Below the pieces are notes generated by a model. The model was not told the origin of the DNA. It ran no database searches and saw nothing but the letters and a program-made list of their open reading frames with translations. Below, one piece after another: positions 41,810-50,526 of a DNA stretch of 64,000 nucleotides. The position numbers and the translations under genes were made by a program. Where the stretch lies: NCBI GenBank assembly GCA_965200145.1, contig CBDATG010000003.1:496001-560000 (forward strand), written 5' to 3'. Every line of letters begins with the position of its first letter. The first letter of the stretch is position 1. The stretch comes from CBDATG01 sp965200145 (lineage in GTDB: Bacteria; Chloroflexota; Dehalococcoidia; Lucifugimonadales; Lucifugimonadaceae).

Positions 41810-41956
41810 TTTCGGTGCGTGGTCGTACGTTGGTTCAGGTGTAGTGACACATAAGAAAGCGAACTATGGTGTGAGCGTTCGGACGGTTGGATGTCAGCCT
41901 GTAGTCGATAGAATAGTCTAGGTGTCGAATTCGTTGCCATCGTGTTGCACTTAACT

Positions 41957-43093
41957 ATGCCACCAGTCCATTATCACTCAGGGCAGTTTCCGCCTTCGGA
42001 TCTGGATTGGGCGCGGCTCGCGCCGCTGCTGGGTCCCGCGAATGGTGCGATCGCGCGGTACGACGCTGTGCTGGCATCAGTACAGGATCCAGATCTACTG
42101 TTGGGTCCTCTTCTTACCCATGAGGCGGTGATGTCGAATCGGATCGAAGGTTCAGAAGCTACCCTAGGGGAAGTCCTGGAGTATGAAGCTCGTGGCGAGC
42201 CGGATCCAGGTTCGTCCGAAAAGTCGGCTGAACATCAGGAGGTGTTGAATTATCGTCGTGCGTTGCTCGCGGCTGAGGGTTGGCTGAAGGACCTCCCGTT
42301 GTCGTTGCGCCTGCTCAGAAACGCTCATGAGGTGCTATTACAGGGAGTCCGTGGGGAGCGAAAGGAACCTGGAGAATTTCGTCGCATTCAGAATCAGATT
42401 TCGGCTCCGGGTCAGCCTATAGAAGAGGCTCGCTATGTCCCTCCACCGCCAAGTCGTGTGATGGCATTGATGGGCGACCTTGAACAGTTCATGTACGAGG
42501 CTGAGATTGATGTACTTGTGCAGCTGGCAGTGATACACGCTGAGTTCGAAGCCGTGCATCCGTTCCTTGATGGCAATGGTCGACTTGGTCGTCTGATCGT
42601 GCCGCTGTTCCTTTACGACAAGAAAGTGTTAACGCGTCCGAGTTTCTACATTAGCGGCTACTTGGAAGCGCATTTTGAAGAGTATGTTGAGCGCCTGTTG
42701 TCAGTCTCTCGCGACGGTGATTGGATGGGTTGGTGTGTGTTCTTTCTTCGCGCGGTAAGGGCTCAGGCGGAAGAGAGCGAGTCTAGAGCCAAACAGATTC
42801 TTGGCTTGTATGAGTATCGCAAGGATTGGGTACCAGAGGTAAGCCGTTCCCCATATGGGGTTCGTGCGATCGATTGGCTGTTCTCGCATCCGGTGTTCTC
42901 GGCCTCTGGGTTCATCAAGAGGTCCGGCATACCCAGGAGGTCTGCGGAGAGGTTACTTCAGATGCTATCGTCCGAAGGCCTCCTGGAACAGTTGATACCT
43001 GGCAGTGGCCCCCGGTCGGCGGTCTACGCATACTTTGAGCTACTTGAAGTTGCCGAAGGCAAGACAATTGAGTTAGGGCAACAGGGGCGCTAG
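41957..43093 (+). CDS. Fic-family protein (AMP transferase type) with C-terminal winged helix
   Basis: 378 residues from the ATG at 41957. The Fic motif is HPFLDGNGRLGR (His ~201), and the inhibitory helix motif SNRIEG (residues ~60-65) lies N-terminal, so it is a class II Fic with built-in control. The C-terminal ~100 residues (FSASGFIKRSGIPRRSAERLLQML) form a winged helix-turn-helix. The enzyme would transfer AMP to protein hydroxyls. Its stop codon lies inside the first unit of the repeat array, whose motifs might be targets of the helix-turn-helix. Confidence 0.9.
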   Translation: MPPVHYHSGQFPPSDLDWARLAPLLGPANGAIARYDAVLASVQDPDLLLGPLLTHEAVMSNRIEGSEATLGEVLEYEARGEPDPGSSEKSAEHQEVLNYRRALLAAEGWLKDLPLSLRLLRNAHEVLLQGVRGERKEPGEFRRIQNQISAPGQPIEEARYVPPPPSRVMALMGDLEQFMYEAEIDVLVQLAVIHAEFEAVHPFLDGNGRLGRLIVPLFLYDKKVLTRPSFYISGYLEAHFEEYVERLLSVSRDGDWMGWCVFFLRAVRAQAEESESRAKQILGLYEYRKDWVPEVSRSPYGVRAIDWLFSHPVFSASGFIKRSGIPRRSAERLLQMLSSEGLLEQLIPGSGPRSAVYAYFELLEVAEGKTIELGQQGR

Positions 43094-43930
43094 TGCGACG
43101 TTTTGGGATTCAACTGTCACACTGGGCACGCCAACGTTGCAAAATGTCGCACTATACCACGCGTGCCATCGTCTATTATCAGGGCACCGTTCAAGCCAGT
43201 TACGGCTGGCTTCAGGAGTTTGTGTGTTATGCATGACACACCGGCAATCGAGGTTCGGGAACGCTATGCAAGTCGCAGACTCTGCGCTGAAGCCTCGTGG
43301 GTAATGCAGCTCGCAGTTTCACTAGTGCGACACTTTAGGCGATAACTGTCGCACAAGACATACTAATGTGGCTAAAGTGTCGCACTAATCCGGGCGTGCA
43401 ATCGCCTGCTGTCAGGAACCCGACTAAGGGTTGCCATCAAAGTTGAGTTTGTTGGTGACAGATTCTGCGAACTGAGTCAAACGAACGGGTTTGTGTGACT
43501 TACATGACACACAAGAGGCGGGTCAGTACGCGCTTGGGATGCGGCAATTTCGGTACGGCTAACCAAAGGACATCCCTGCTCGCTGTTCGATAGTGCGACA
43601 GTTCGGGCGATAAGTGTCGCAATAGGCAGGTTAATGTGGCTAAAGTGTCGCACTAAGTAGGGCGTGCTATCACCTATCGTCGTGGTAGCGTCGATGCTAG
43701 CTGCGACTGGAGCCGCGGCGGTTTGTGTGACAGATTCGGCGAACTGTGGCACACGAACGGGTTTGTGTGACATACATGACACACAAAGGGTGAGGTCGGT
43801 GGCGAGTGAGCGATGGACTCCGCTCTGCGAGACGATTCTGACTGCCGTAGGCACTTAGCTAGTGCGACACTTCGGGGTTAAACTGTCGCACTAGGCTTGC
43901 TAGTGTGGCTAAAGTGTCGCACTAGGTTCG
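43092..43930 (+). repeat. Array of ~270-bp repeat units with AGTGCGACA/TGTCGCACT inverted repeats
   Basis: Four copies of a block built from GTGCGACA and TGTCGCAC begin near 43092, 43324, 43592 and 43861; the spacings are about 232, 268 and 269 bp. Each has an inverted pair AGTGCGACA-N14/15-TGTCGCACT followed by a GTGGCTAAAGTGTCGCACTA segment, weaker in the first unit. Between the blocks lies a second palindrome of the form TTTGTGTG-N10-CACACAAA (43218-43244, 43490-43515, 43760-43786) and a shared TGACAGATTCnGCGAACTG element. No gene is visible here. Confidence 0.85.
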
Positions 43931-43947
43931 GACTCGCAACTGGCAGC

Positions 43948-44994
43948 TTATCCCAGCTTGCTGCTCAGCGTTGCTAGTTGGTTTAGCTTTTGGGCGGCGG
44001 CACCGGAGTCTATGCTGTCCTTTGCCATGATTGTGGCATCGTTGAAGCTGTGGGACTTTCCTGCCGCCAGCAGTGCAGTTGCGGCGTTTATTGCGACCAT
44101 GTTGTAGCGCGAAGTCTCTGGTCCGGGCGGAGCGTTGTGTTCTCCCCCCTTGCCCGTTAGGACGGTGCGGATGATGTCTGCGCTCTCTGCTACGGAGCTG
44201 GCTACTAGGTGTGTGCGGTCGCCTTCTGGCAGTCCGAAATCTGCTGGTCTGGTGCGTCGTCGCTTTATCCTGTCTGGGGTTACTTGGAACATCAAGGTGT
44301 GGTCCTGTATGTCGACTTCGTCGGCGCCAGATTCCGCGTTTACTATCAGAGCGTACTTGGTCCCGAGCAGTTGTAGAGCGGTTGCGATTTTCTCGGCGGT
44401 TATTCGGTCTGGGACGCCGACTACTTGTCGGGTTGCGCCGGCGGGATTGGTCAGCGGTCCGAGTATGTTGAAGACTGTGCGGATCCCGATCTGTGGGCGT
44501 AGGGGTCCGGCGAACTTCATGGCGGGATGAAAGGTCTGGGCGAACATGAAACCGATGCCGACTTCGTTGATGCACTGTGCGACATGCTGTTCGCCAAGGC
44601 TGATGTTGATACCCAGAGCTTCCAGCACATCTGCACTGCCTGAGCTGCCAGTCATGGCGCGGTTGCCGTGCTTTGCGACCGTCACTCCTGCACCAGCTAC
44701 TACGAACGCGGCGGCGGTTGATATGTTGAACCACCCTTTATCGTCACCGCCTGTTCCGCAGGTGTCTACGACCTCGCCGTCAGTTTCAACATGCAATGAG
44801 ACCTGTCGCATGACGGATGCCATTCCCGCTATCTCTGCTGGAGTCTCGCCTTTGATGCGTAGCGCGGTTACGAATGCTCCGAACTGGGCTGGCGTGGCAT
44901 CGCCGGACATGATCTGGGACATTACGGCGGCGGCATCCTGTTGGTTGAGGTCGTTGCCGTCGACGAGTGTCTGGATGCCCTGTTGGATGTTCAT
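43948..44994 (-). CDS. trpD: Anthranilate phosphoribosyltransferase
   Basis: 348 residues with VDTCGTGGDDKGWFNISTAAA (phosphate loop), KHGNRAMTGSSGSADVLEALG and the FAQTFHPAMKFAGPLR region. It transfers phosphoribose to anthranilate. Its neighbours on the upstream side are an unrelated small gene and an HNH nuclease, which separate it from trpG. Confidence 0.96.
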   Translation of the reverse strand: MNIQQGIQTLVDGNDLNQQDAAAVMSQIMSGDATPAQFGAFVTALRIKGETPAEIAGMASVMRQVSLHVETDGEVVDTCGTGGDDKGWFNISTAAAFVVAGAGVTVAKHGNRAMTGSSGSADVLEALGINISLGEQHVAQCINEVGIGFMFAQTFHPAMKFAGPLRPQIGIRTVFNILGPLTNPAGATRQVVGVPDRITAEKIATALQLLGTKYALIVNAESGADEVDIQDHTLMFQVTPDRIKRRRTRPADFGLPEGDRTHLVASSVAESADIIRTVLTGKGGEHNAPPGPETSRYNMVAINAATALLAAGKSHSFNDATIMAKDSIDSGAAAQKLNQLATLSSKLG

Positions 44995-45167
44995 GGGGTT
45001 ATGGTTCCTGCTATTACGCGGGTTTGAGTCGTCTGGTACATGGTAAATCTCTGTGATTCGGTGTTGCGGTGGTGGCGGATTTATAGCAGCATATAGGCCG
45101 TCGATGCGGCCCGCCTGCGAGATGGTTGCCGGCGGTCCGAGGCTTGATTCCAGTTGGAGGGGTTGAT

Positions 45168-45470
45168 ATGTCTGATGGTCGAGAGTGCGTTGTTGGACTG
45201 CGTGACTGCCCAGTTAGTCACGGAGAGTTGCAGTCAGTCGTGTCATCGTGGCGCGCTGGCGGTTGTGAGGATGATTGGTGGCAGGAGGCGGTTGGCGAGG
45301 ATGGCACGGTGTATGACGTCAATATCTTCGACGCGAGTGTCCATGGCCGCGGTCCAGATGTTGGTATGGCGTGGTGTGTGTATCGGACAGTTGAGTTGGA
45401 TGGAGGCTTGCGGGAGACGGATGTCTTTAATGTGATAGCGCGTGGGACGGTAGAGTCGTTGGATGCGTGA
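45168..45470 (+). CDS. Hypothetical protein
   Basis: 100 residues from the ATG at 45168, which follows GGAGGGG. It is acidic with EDDWWQEAVGEDGTVYDVNIF and a C-terminal DVFNVIARGTVESLD. No family is recognised. It is convergent with the HNH nuclease and opposite to the trp genes, so the nuclease and this gene together look like an insertion into the trp cluster. Confidence 0.5.
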   Translation: MSDGRECVVGLRDCPVSHGELQSVVSSWRAGGCEDDWWQEAVGEDGTVYDVNIFDASVHGRGPDVGMAWCVYRTVELDGGLRETDVFNVIARGTVESLDA

Positions 45471-45499
45471 TGGCGCGTCGCGTCGCCAGTCAGGTAGCC

Positions 45500-46792
45500 C
45501 TATCGCATAGCTATGTTTTGGGCGTGCCAGTCGATGGCATCGATGTTTGGTTGTAGTCGGCGGTCGCTTGGGATTCGTAGTCGTTGACCATCAAAGGATC
45601 GTAGCCATTCGTTGCGTCTGTCGTTTTGGACTTCGTTGGAAACTCTGACGCGTAGGTTGTCTTCGTTTGCGATCCACAGCATTCCCAAGTCGAACGCCCA
45701 GTGGATGGAACGGTTTAGTGCTAGTCCGTTGTCTATTGTGTCGCGTCCGCCGGCGGAGACGGGGATGATGTGCGCGGCTTGCACCTCGTATTGTGGCGAT
45801 TTCTGCTCGGGTTCGTGTACGAGTCCGATACCTGAGATACCGCATCTGTTTTCGTATGAGCCAATAACGGCGGCACGGAAGTTATCGTTTCGGACTGCGA
45901 CTTTGCGCGGTGCGTAGTTGCGCTGGCTGACGCGTTGGAGCATGTCGGCGATACTGATTAGGTCTAGCGTGGTGGTCTCCGGGTCGGCGAGATTGGGCTG
46001 GACGATATGATTGCCGAACTCGGCGCGAATGTCTGTGATGTCGTCGATTGCATCGGCGGCTTGGATCAGAGGGTCGAATTGGTCGGGGAGCATTGCTAGC
46101 AGTGTTTGTTCTGACAACTCGGTTAGGTTGAACTCGCTTGGAAGGTTCTGGACAAACTTGCAGTAGTGTCGGAGTCCTCCTTCGCTGCGTGTGATGGGAT
46201 TGGACTGGTCGTTGCTCTCGTCGTAGAAGAGCATTCTTGCGACTCTCATCGCCGCCGGGCTTGTCCTGAGGCGTTCTCTGGCGCAGATTGATTCAACGAC
46301 ATCGCCGGGCTCGTGCAGGGGTTGGTTCAAGACCACGTCGGATTCGCTATGTGGTGAACCACGATATGCGCGGAATACCAAGTAAGGATCACGCAATAGG
46401 TGTCTGTGGTTTCTGACTCCGCCACTCGGCCGCACGATGTAACGGCCGAAGTCATTCTTGACATCGTAGCTGCTGTCCGGGCGTGCCATGCAGACTTCGT
46501 TGAAGTAGAAGAGGGTCAGCCATTCCCACATGCCGGGGATGTCTACGTCGTGACTAATTCCGGCGGCTTGGAATCGTGAGTCTATGTATTGTGCGAATTG
46601 GCGGCGGTTTGCAAATCGTCGTTGTGCTACCTCTACGTCGCCGAGCGGGAATGGTTGGCTGTGACGAGGGTCGTGTAGCAGGTCGGTGCTTGTTTCAGGT
46701 GCAGGTGTCAGCAATGCGGGATCTCGCATTGCTTGTAAGTTGGCGGCGAACTCTCGGATGCCGCTCTCGGTTAGGCATCTCAGGGTTGGCAC
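45500..46792 (-). CDS. HNH endonuclease family protein (copy 2), inside trp cluster
   Basis: 430 residues, a paralogue of the protein at 7299-8555 (shared CLTESGIREFA, MWEWLTLFYFNEVC and RLRTSPAAMRVARMLFYDE). The HNH core is VQAAHIIPVSAGGRDTIDNG then NRSIHWAFDLGMLW. It starts only four bases after the trpG stop, in the same orientation, so it is probably transcribed with the trp genes. There is no matching methylase next to it. Confidence 0.8.
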   Translation of the reverse strand: MPTLRCLTESGIREFAANLQAMRDPALLTPAPETSTDLLHDPRHSQPFPLGDVEVAQRRFANRRQFAQYIDSRFQAAGISHDVDIPGMWEWLTLFYFNEVCMARPDSSYDVKNDFGRYIVRPSGGVRNHRHLLRDPYLVFRAYRGSPHSESDVVLNQPLHEPGDVVESICARERLRTSPAAMRVARMLFYDESNDQSNPITRSEGGLRHYCKFVQNLPSEFNLTELSEQTLLAMLPDQFDPLIQAADAIDDITDIRAEFGNHIVQPNLADPETTTLDLISIADMLQRVSQRNYAPRKVAVRNDNFRAAVIGSYENRCGISGIGLVHEPEQKSPQYEVQAAHIIPVSAGGRDTIDNGLALNRSIHWAFDLGMLWIANEDNLRVRVSNEVQNDRRNEWLRSFDGQRLRIPSDRRLQPNIDAIDWHAQNIAMR

Positions 46793-46796
46793 CGCG

Positions 46797-47369
46797 CTAC
46801 TCCATCTCTAGGAAGTTTGCCAGCAGGTCTTTTCCGGGCTTGGTAAAGATCGACTCGGGATGGAACTGGATGCCTTCAACTGGGAGTTGACTGTGTCGGA
46901 TGCCCATGATTACACCTGACTCTGCGGCTCGTGCTGTGACATCGAAGTTGGATGGTACGGCGTCGGGTTGCACTGCTAGCGAGTGGTAGCGGACGGCTTC
47001 GAAGGGGTTTGGCAGTCCGACGAATACGCCTTTGCCGTCGTGTTGAATGTTGGATGTCTTGCCATGCAACAGCTCGCCGGCGTGTGCGACGGTTCCATCA
47101 AACGCTTCTGCCATACATTGCATTCCGAGGCAGACACCTAGCACTGGGGTCTTTCGAGCGAAGTGTTTGATTGCGTCTATGGAGATGCCAGCGTTGCGTG
47201 GGTGGGACGGTCCGGGCGAGACTACGACCTTGTCAGGTTGCATGTCGTCAAGCTGCTGGACCGTCGCCTTGTCGTTGCGGATGACTCGGATGTCATCCTC
47301 GCCCAGTTCTGAGAGGTACTGGTACAGGTTGTATGTGAAGCTGTCGTAGTTGTCGATTAGCAGTAGCAT
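46797..47369 (-). CDS. trpG: Anthranilate synthase component II (glutamine amidotransferase)
   Basis: 190 residues, starting MLLLIDNYDSFTYNLYQYL. The catalytic triad is Cys in GVCLGMQC and His and Glu in GIQFHPESI. It supplies ammonia to TrpE; the SPGPSHPRNAGIS oxyanion loop is present. It lies 72 bp downstream of trpE. Confidence 0.96.
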   Translation of the reverse strand: MLLLIDNYDSFTYNLYQYLSELGEDDIRVIRNDKATVQQLDDMQPDKVVVSPGPSHPRNAGISIDAIKHFARKTPVLGVCLGMQCMAEAFDGTVAHAGELLHGKTSNIQHDGKGVFVGLPNPFEAVRYHSLAVQPDAVPSNFDVTARAAESGVIMGIRHSQLPVEGIQFHPESIFTKPGKDLLANFLEME

Positions 47370-47441
47370 TTCGAATATCTGTGCCTTTGTATGGATTATT
47401 TTGTCAGCTCAAGTTAGTTCGTTGGGCGTTCGGGTCGGCGT

Positions 47442-49007
47442 TTATTGTTGCTGTTCAGCGTGTTCAATGGCGTGGTGTAAAGCACCCATCTTGTGCAGCG
47501 TCTCTTCGTACTCGGTCTGTGGGTTCGAATCGGCGACGATACCGCCGCCCGCTTGTAGGTATGCGACACCGTCTCGGAGCATCATCGTACGAAGAGAGAT
47601 CGCGGTATCCATGTTTCCGGAGTATGCCCAGTATCCGACCGCGCCGGAGTATGGACCGCGCTTGTTTGGTTCGTGTTCGGCGATGAGTTCCATGGCGCGT
47701 ATCTTGGGTGCGCCGGATACAGTGCCCGCTGGGAATCCGGCGCGTAGTGCGTCGTATATGTCGTGTTCGGGTGCGAGTTCGCCTTCGACATGAGAGACGA
47801 TGTGCATGATGTGTGAGTAGCGTTCTATTTCCATCTGTTGAGTGACCCTTACTGTGCCGGGTTGAGCGATGCGTCCGATGTCGTTTCTTCCTAGGTCTAG
47901 GAGCATCACATGTTCTGCTACCTCCTTTTCGTCGGCGAGCAGCTCGCGTTCCAGGTCGATGTCCTCCTCGGCAGTCATACCTCTGGGTCGCGATCCTGCG
48001 ATCGGGTGTACTGCGACCTTACGGTCCAGGACTTGGACCATGAGCTCCGGTGATGCGCCGATGATTTGGAATCTGTCGAGGTCTAGGAAGAACATGTAGG
48101 GGGAAGGGTTGATGCTCCTTAGGGAACAGTAGAGGTCGAATGGTTTGGCGTGAGTTCGTCGTTCCAGCCTCTGAGAGACGACTACTTGGATGATTTCGCC
48201 GTCGTAGATGGCTTGCTTGCAGTCATTGACCATGGTGACGTAGTCTTCCTTGGTCATGTTTGGGTAGTAGTTCCGTGAGTAGTCTTCGGGGTTTGCACCT
48301 TGCGGCATGTGTGTCGCGGAGCCGATGTGGCTGTAATCGATGGCGTCTCCCAGGTCGCGTCCGCCGCCTGTTGTCGGCTCATACACATCTGGGATGGATG
48401 CTGGCGGCAGGGGTTGTTGGATGCGGTCTATGAGTTCGTCGATGCGCTTGATCGCCGATTGGTAAGAGTCTTCGAGGTTGGTGCTTTCGTTGATGGTTGC
48501 GTGCGCTACTACGGATATGGCGTTGGACTCGTTATCGAAGATGCACATCGATTCGGTGATCATGAAGATGGCTTCTGGGACGTACAATCCCGATGGTTCG
48601 TCGGAGATGTGCGGTACTCTGGGCTCGAAGTATCTGATGGCATCGTATGCGATGTATCCGACAGCGCCGCCGTCGAAACCTGGCAGTCCGTCAATCTTGG
48701 CGTGTCGGATTGGTTTGAGTCTGTCTGCGAGTGCGTGCATTGGTTCGGTTTCGCCGTGCGCGGTGCCTTTGCCAGTTTGGATGACTTCGCTAGGTTCAGT
48801 TCCGATGAAGGAGTATCTCGAGTTGTGGTTATCGACCTCTGCCGATTCGAGCAGAAATCCGTAGCTACCGCGTCGCACTTTGGCGAAGGTGGTGACGGGC
48901 GTGTCGTTGCCAGCCGGAATCGTCTTGTAGACAGGGATGAGGTTGTGGTCGGCGGCCAGGGATTTGAAGCGCTGGAAGCTCGGGTTGTAATCGTTGGAGT
49001 TGGTCAT
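47442..49007 (-). CDS. trpE: Anthranilate synthase component I
   Basis: 521 residues. It has the chorismate-binding C-terminal domain (IAGSRPRGMTAEEDIDLERE, DLGRNDIGRIAQPGTV and GFPAGTVSGAPKIRAME). The N-terminal region contains LLESAEVDNHNSRYSFIG, like the tryptophan-feedback site LLES. It makes anthranilate from chorismate with TrpG. The 79-bp gap to trpS suggests one transcript from the T-box leader. Confidence 0.96.
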   Translation of the reverse strand: MTNSNDYNPSFQRFKSLAADHNLIPVYKTIPAGNDTPVTTFAKVRRGSYGFLLESAEVDNHNSRYSFIGTEPSEVIQTGKGTAHGETEPMHALADRLKPIRHAKIDGLPGFDGGAVGYIAYDAIRYFEPRVPHISDEPSGLYVPEAIFMITESMCIFDNESNAISVVAHATINESTNLEDSYQSAIKRIDELIDRIQQPLPPASIPDVYEPTTGGGRDLGDAIDYSHIGSATHMPQGANPEDYSRNYYPNMTKEDYVTMVNDCKQAIYDGEIIQVVVSQRLERRTHAKPFDLYCSLRSINPSPYMFFLDLDRFQIIGASPELMVQVLDRKVAVHPIAGSRPRGMTAEEDIDLERELLADEKEVAEHVMLLDLGRNDIGRIAQPGTVRVTQQMEIERYSHIMHIVSHVEGELAPEHDIYDALRAGFPAGTVSGAPKIRAMELIAEHEPNKRGPYSGAVGYWAYSGNMDTAISLRTMMLRDGVAYLQAGGGIVADSNPQTEYEETLHKMGALHHAIEHAEQQQ

Positions 49008-49086
49008 GTGTTGGAGGCCTCAGGGCGTGTGTGCTTAGAGTGTCTGTGGTGTTGATGTGGTATCCCGTGTGCGAGGGAGCGGGAGT

Positions 49087-50160
49087 TCATTGCCATGATT
49101 CTGCGTAATTGCTTATGCTCATTGCATCGCGAACGCGCTGCATGGTTTCGTCTGCGACAGCTTGTCCCCTTTGCCTGCCTTCGCGCAGTACATCGGCGAC
49201 GTATGGCTTATCGGCTTGGAATCTGGCTCTGCGTTCGCGGATGGGGTCAAGGAAGTCATTGATGGCTTTAGCTAGTGCACGCTTTACTTCAACATCACCG
49301 ATTTTGCCTTTTCGGTAGCGTTGCTTGAAGTCGTCAACCTGGTCTATGTCAGGGTTGAAAGCATCGTGGTACTGGAACACCGGGTTGCCTTCCACTCGTC
49401 CGGGTATGTCGGCACGGATGCGATTCGGGTCTGTGAACATCGATCGCACCTTCTGCTCTACATCCTTTTGCGAGTCAGAGAGCATTATTGCGTTGCCCTT
49501 TGACTTGCTCATCTTTGCATTGCCGTCCGTCCCGACCAGTCTGCCAACATCGCCGATTAGTGATGCCGGTTCTGGGAATACAGGTGCGAACATGCGGTTG
49601 AACTTCCTTGCGACCTCTCTGGTCATCTCGATGTGCGGTGCTTGGTCTTCGCCGACTGGTACGAGGTGCGCTCTTGGCAGTAGGATGTCCGCAACTTGGC
49701 TCATCGGGTAGTTGTAGAAGCCGACAGTGCGTCTCTCAACAGGCAGGTCATCAATCTCGGACTTCAGCGTTGGGTTCCGTTCGAGCATTCCCAGCGGAGT
49801 GACGAATGACAGGAGCATGGTGAGTTCGGCGTGTGCGGGTACGTAGCTCTGGACAACGAAGGCGGCGCGTTCGGGGTTGAGGCCGACGGCGAGCCAATCG
49901 AGTGTCACGTCTTGGACGGACTGCTGAATCAGGTCGATGTCGTGGAAGTGGTCGCCGAGTGCTTGGTAGTCGGCGATCAGGAAGTAGCACTCGTACTGGT
50001 CTTGGAGTTGTAGCCAGTTCTTGAGCGCGCCTACGTAGTGTCCTAGGTGCAGGGCGCCGGTGGGACGGATGCCGGTTAGGATGCGCGGTTTGGCACCTGG
50101 TGCAACGTCGTAGAGTTTGTTTGCAGGATCAGTGCAATCGTTGGATGGCTGGTTATTCAT
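49087..50160 (-). CDS. trpS: Tryptophan-tRNA ligase
   Basis: 357 residues with the class I signature TGIRPTGALHLGHYVGAL (HIGH-like HLGH) and KMSKSKGNAIML (KMSKS). It charges tRNA-Trp. A T-box leader precedes it. It is followed by trpE, so charging and synthesis of tryptophan are linked. Confidence 0.96.
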   Translation of the reverse strand: MNNQPSNDCTDPANKLYDVAPGAKPRILTGIRPTGALHLGHYVGALKNWLQLQDQYECYFLIADYQALGDHFHDIDLIQQSVQDVTLDWLAVGLNPERAAFVVQSYVPAHAELTMLLSFVTPLGMLERNPTLKSEIDDLPVERRTVGFYNYPMSQVADILLPRAHLVPVGEDQAPHIEMTREVARKFNRMFAPVFPEPASLIGDVGRLVGTDGNAKMSKSKGNAIMLSDSQKDVEQKVRSMFTDPNRIRADIPGRVEGNPVFQYHDAFNPDIDQVDDFKQRYRKGKIGDVEVKRALAKAINDFLDPIRERRARFQADKPYVADVLREGRQRGQAVADETMQRVRDAMSISNYAESWQ

Positions 50161-50215
50161 TATTGGTTTCGCTCGTCGATTTGTTTGACCTCTGTCAGAT
50201 CAGTTGTCCAGTAGG

Positions 50216-50400
50216 ACAGGGACGAGTCTGCCGATGCTCGGCGGTTCCCGCGGTGCCACCCTGCTTCGTCCCTGTGTTCGAGACGCTGCTTGAGTTGAGG
50301 GGCTTCGTTAACGGTGCCCATTCCGTAACTGCATACATGCGCCAGGATGTATCCGGCGTTTCCTCAGGTCGGCTCACGGGCCCATTCGACGCACTGTTGC
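50216..50400 (-). promoter_or_regulatory. T-box riboswitch leader of trpS-trpEG
   Basis: On the minus strand AGGGTGGCACCGCGG (50262-50248) matches the T-box consensus AGGGTGGNACCGCGG. It is enclosed by ACAGGGACGA (50275-50266) and TCGTCCCTGT (50225-50216), a perfect 10-bp stem of the kind T-box RNAs use for the terminator or sequestering arm. Uncharged tRNA-Trp would switch expression on. GAATGGGC occurs twice upstream (50323-50316, 50387-50380) and either TGG could be the specifier. The outer 5' border is not defined. No T-run follows, so the control may be on translation. Confidence 0.85.
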
Positions 50401-50526
50401 CATTGCCGTTCCCTTTCAGCGTGTCGGGCACGGCTCTCTGTTGTTCGGCAGTTAGTGACGGTACGTCTACTTGTCCCGGTCGTAGCCTTTGCGTAGATTT
50501 AAGTGTATATCACCAACCACAAGCGA

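Noticed and set aside
43092..43930. CRISPR array as an explanation for the repeats beside the Fic gene
   Set aside because: Repeat period is ~270 bp and the motifs are paired inverted repeats of 8-9 bp; there are no uniform 30-40-bp spacers or cas genes.
43922..44734. A 270-codon minus-strand frame within trpD
   Set aside because: Arg-rich out-of-frame shadow of trpD.
47515..47540. GGGTTCGAATC-type words resembling the T-arm of a tRNA
   Set aside because: They lie inside trpE coding sequence and no acceptor stem or anticodon arm could be built around them.
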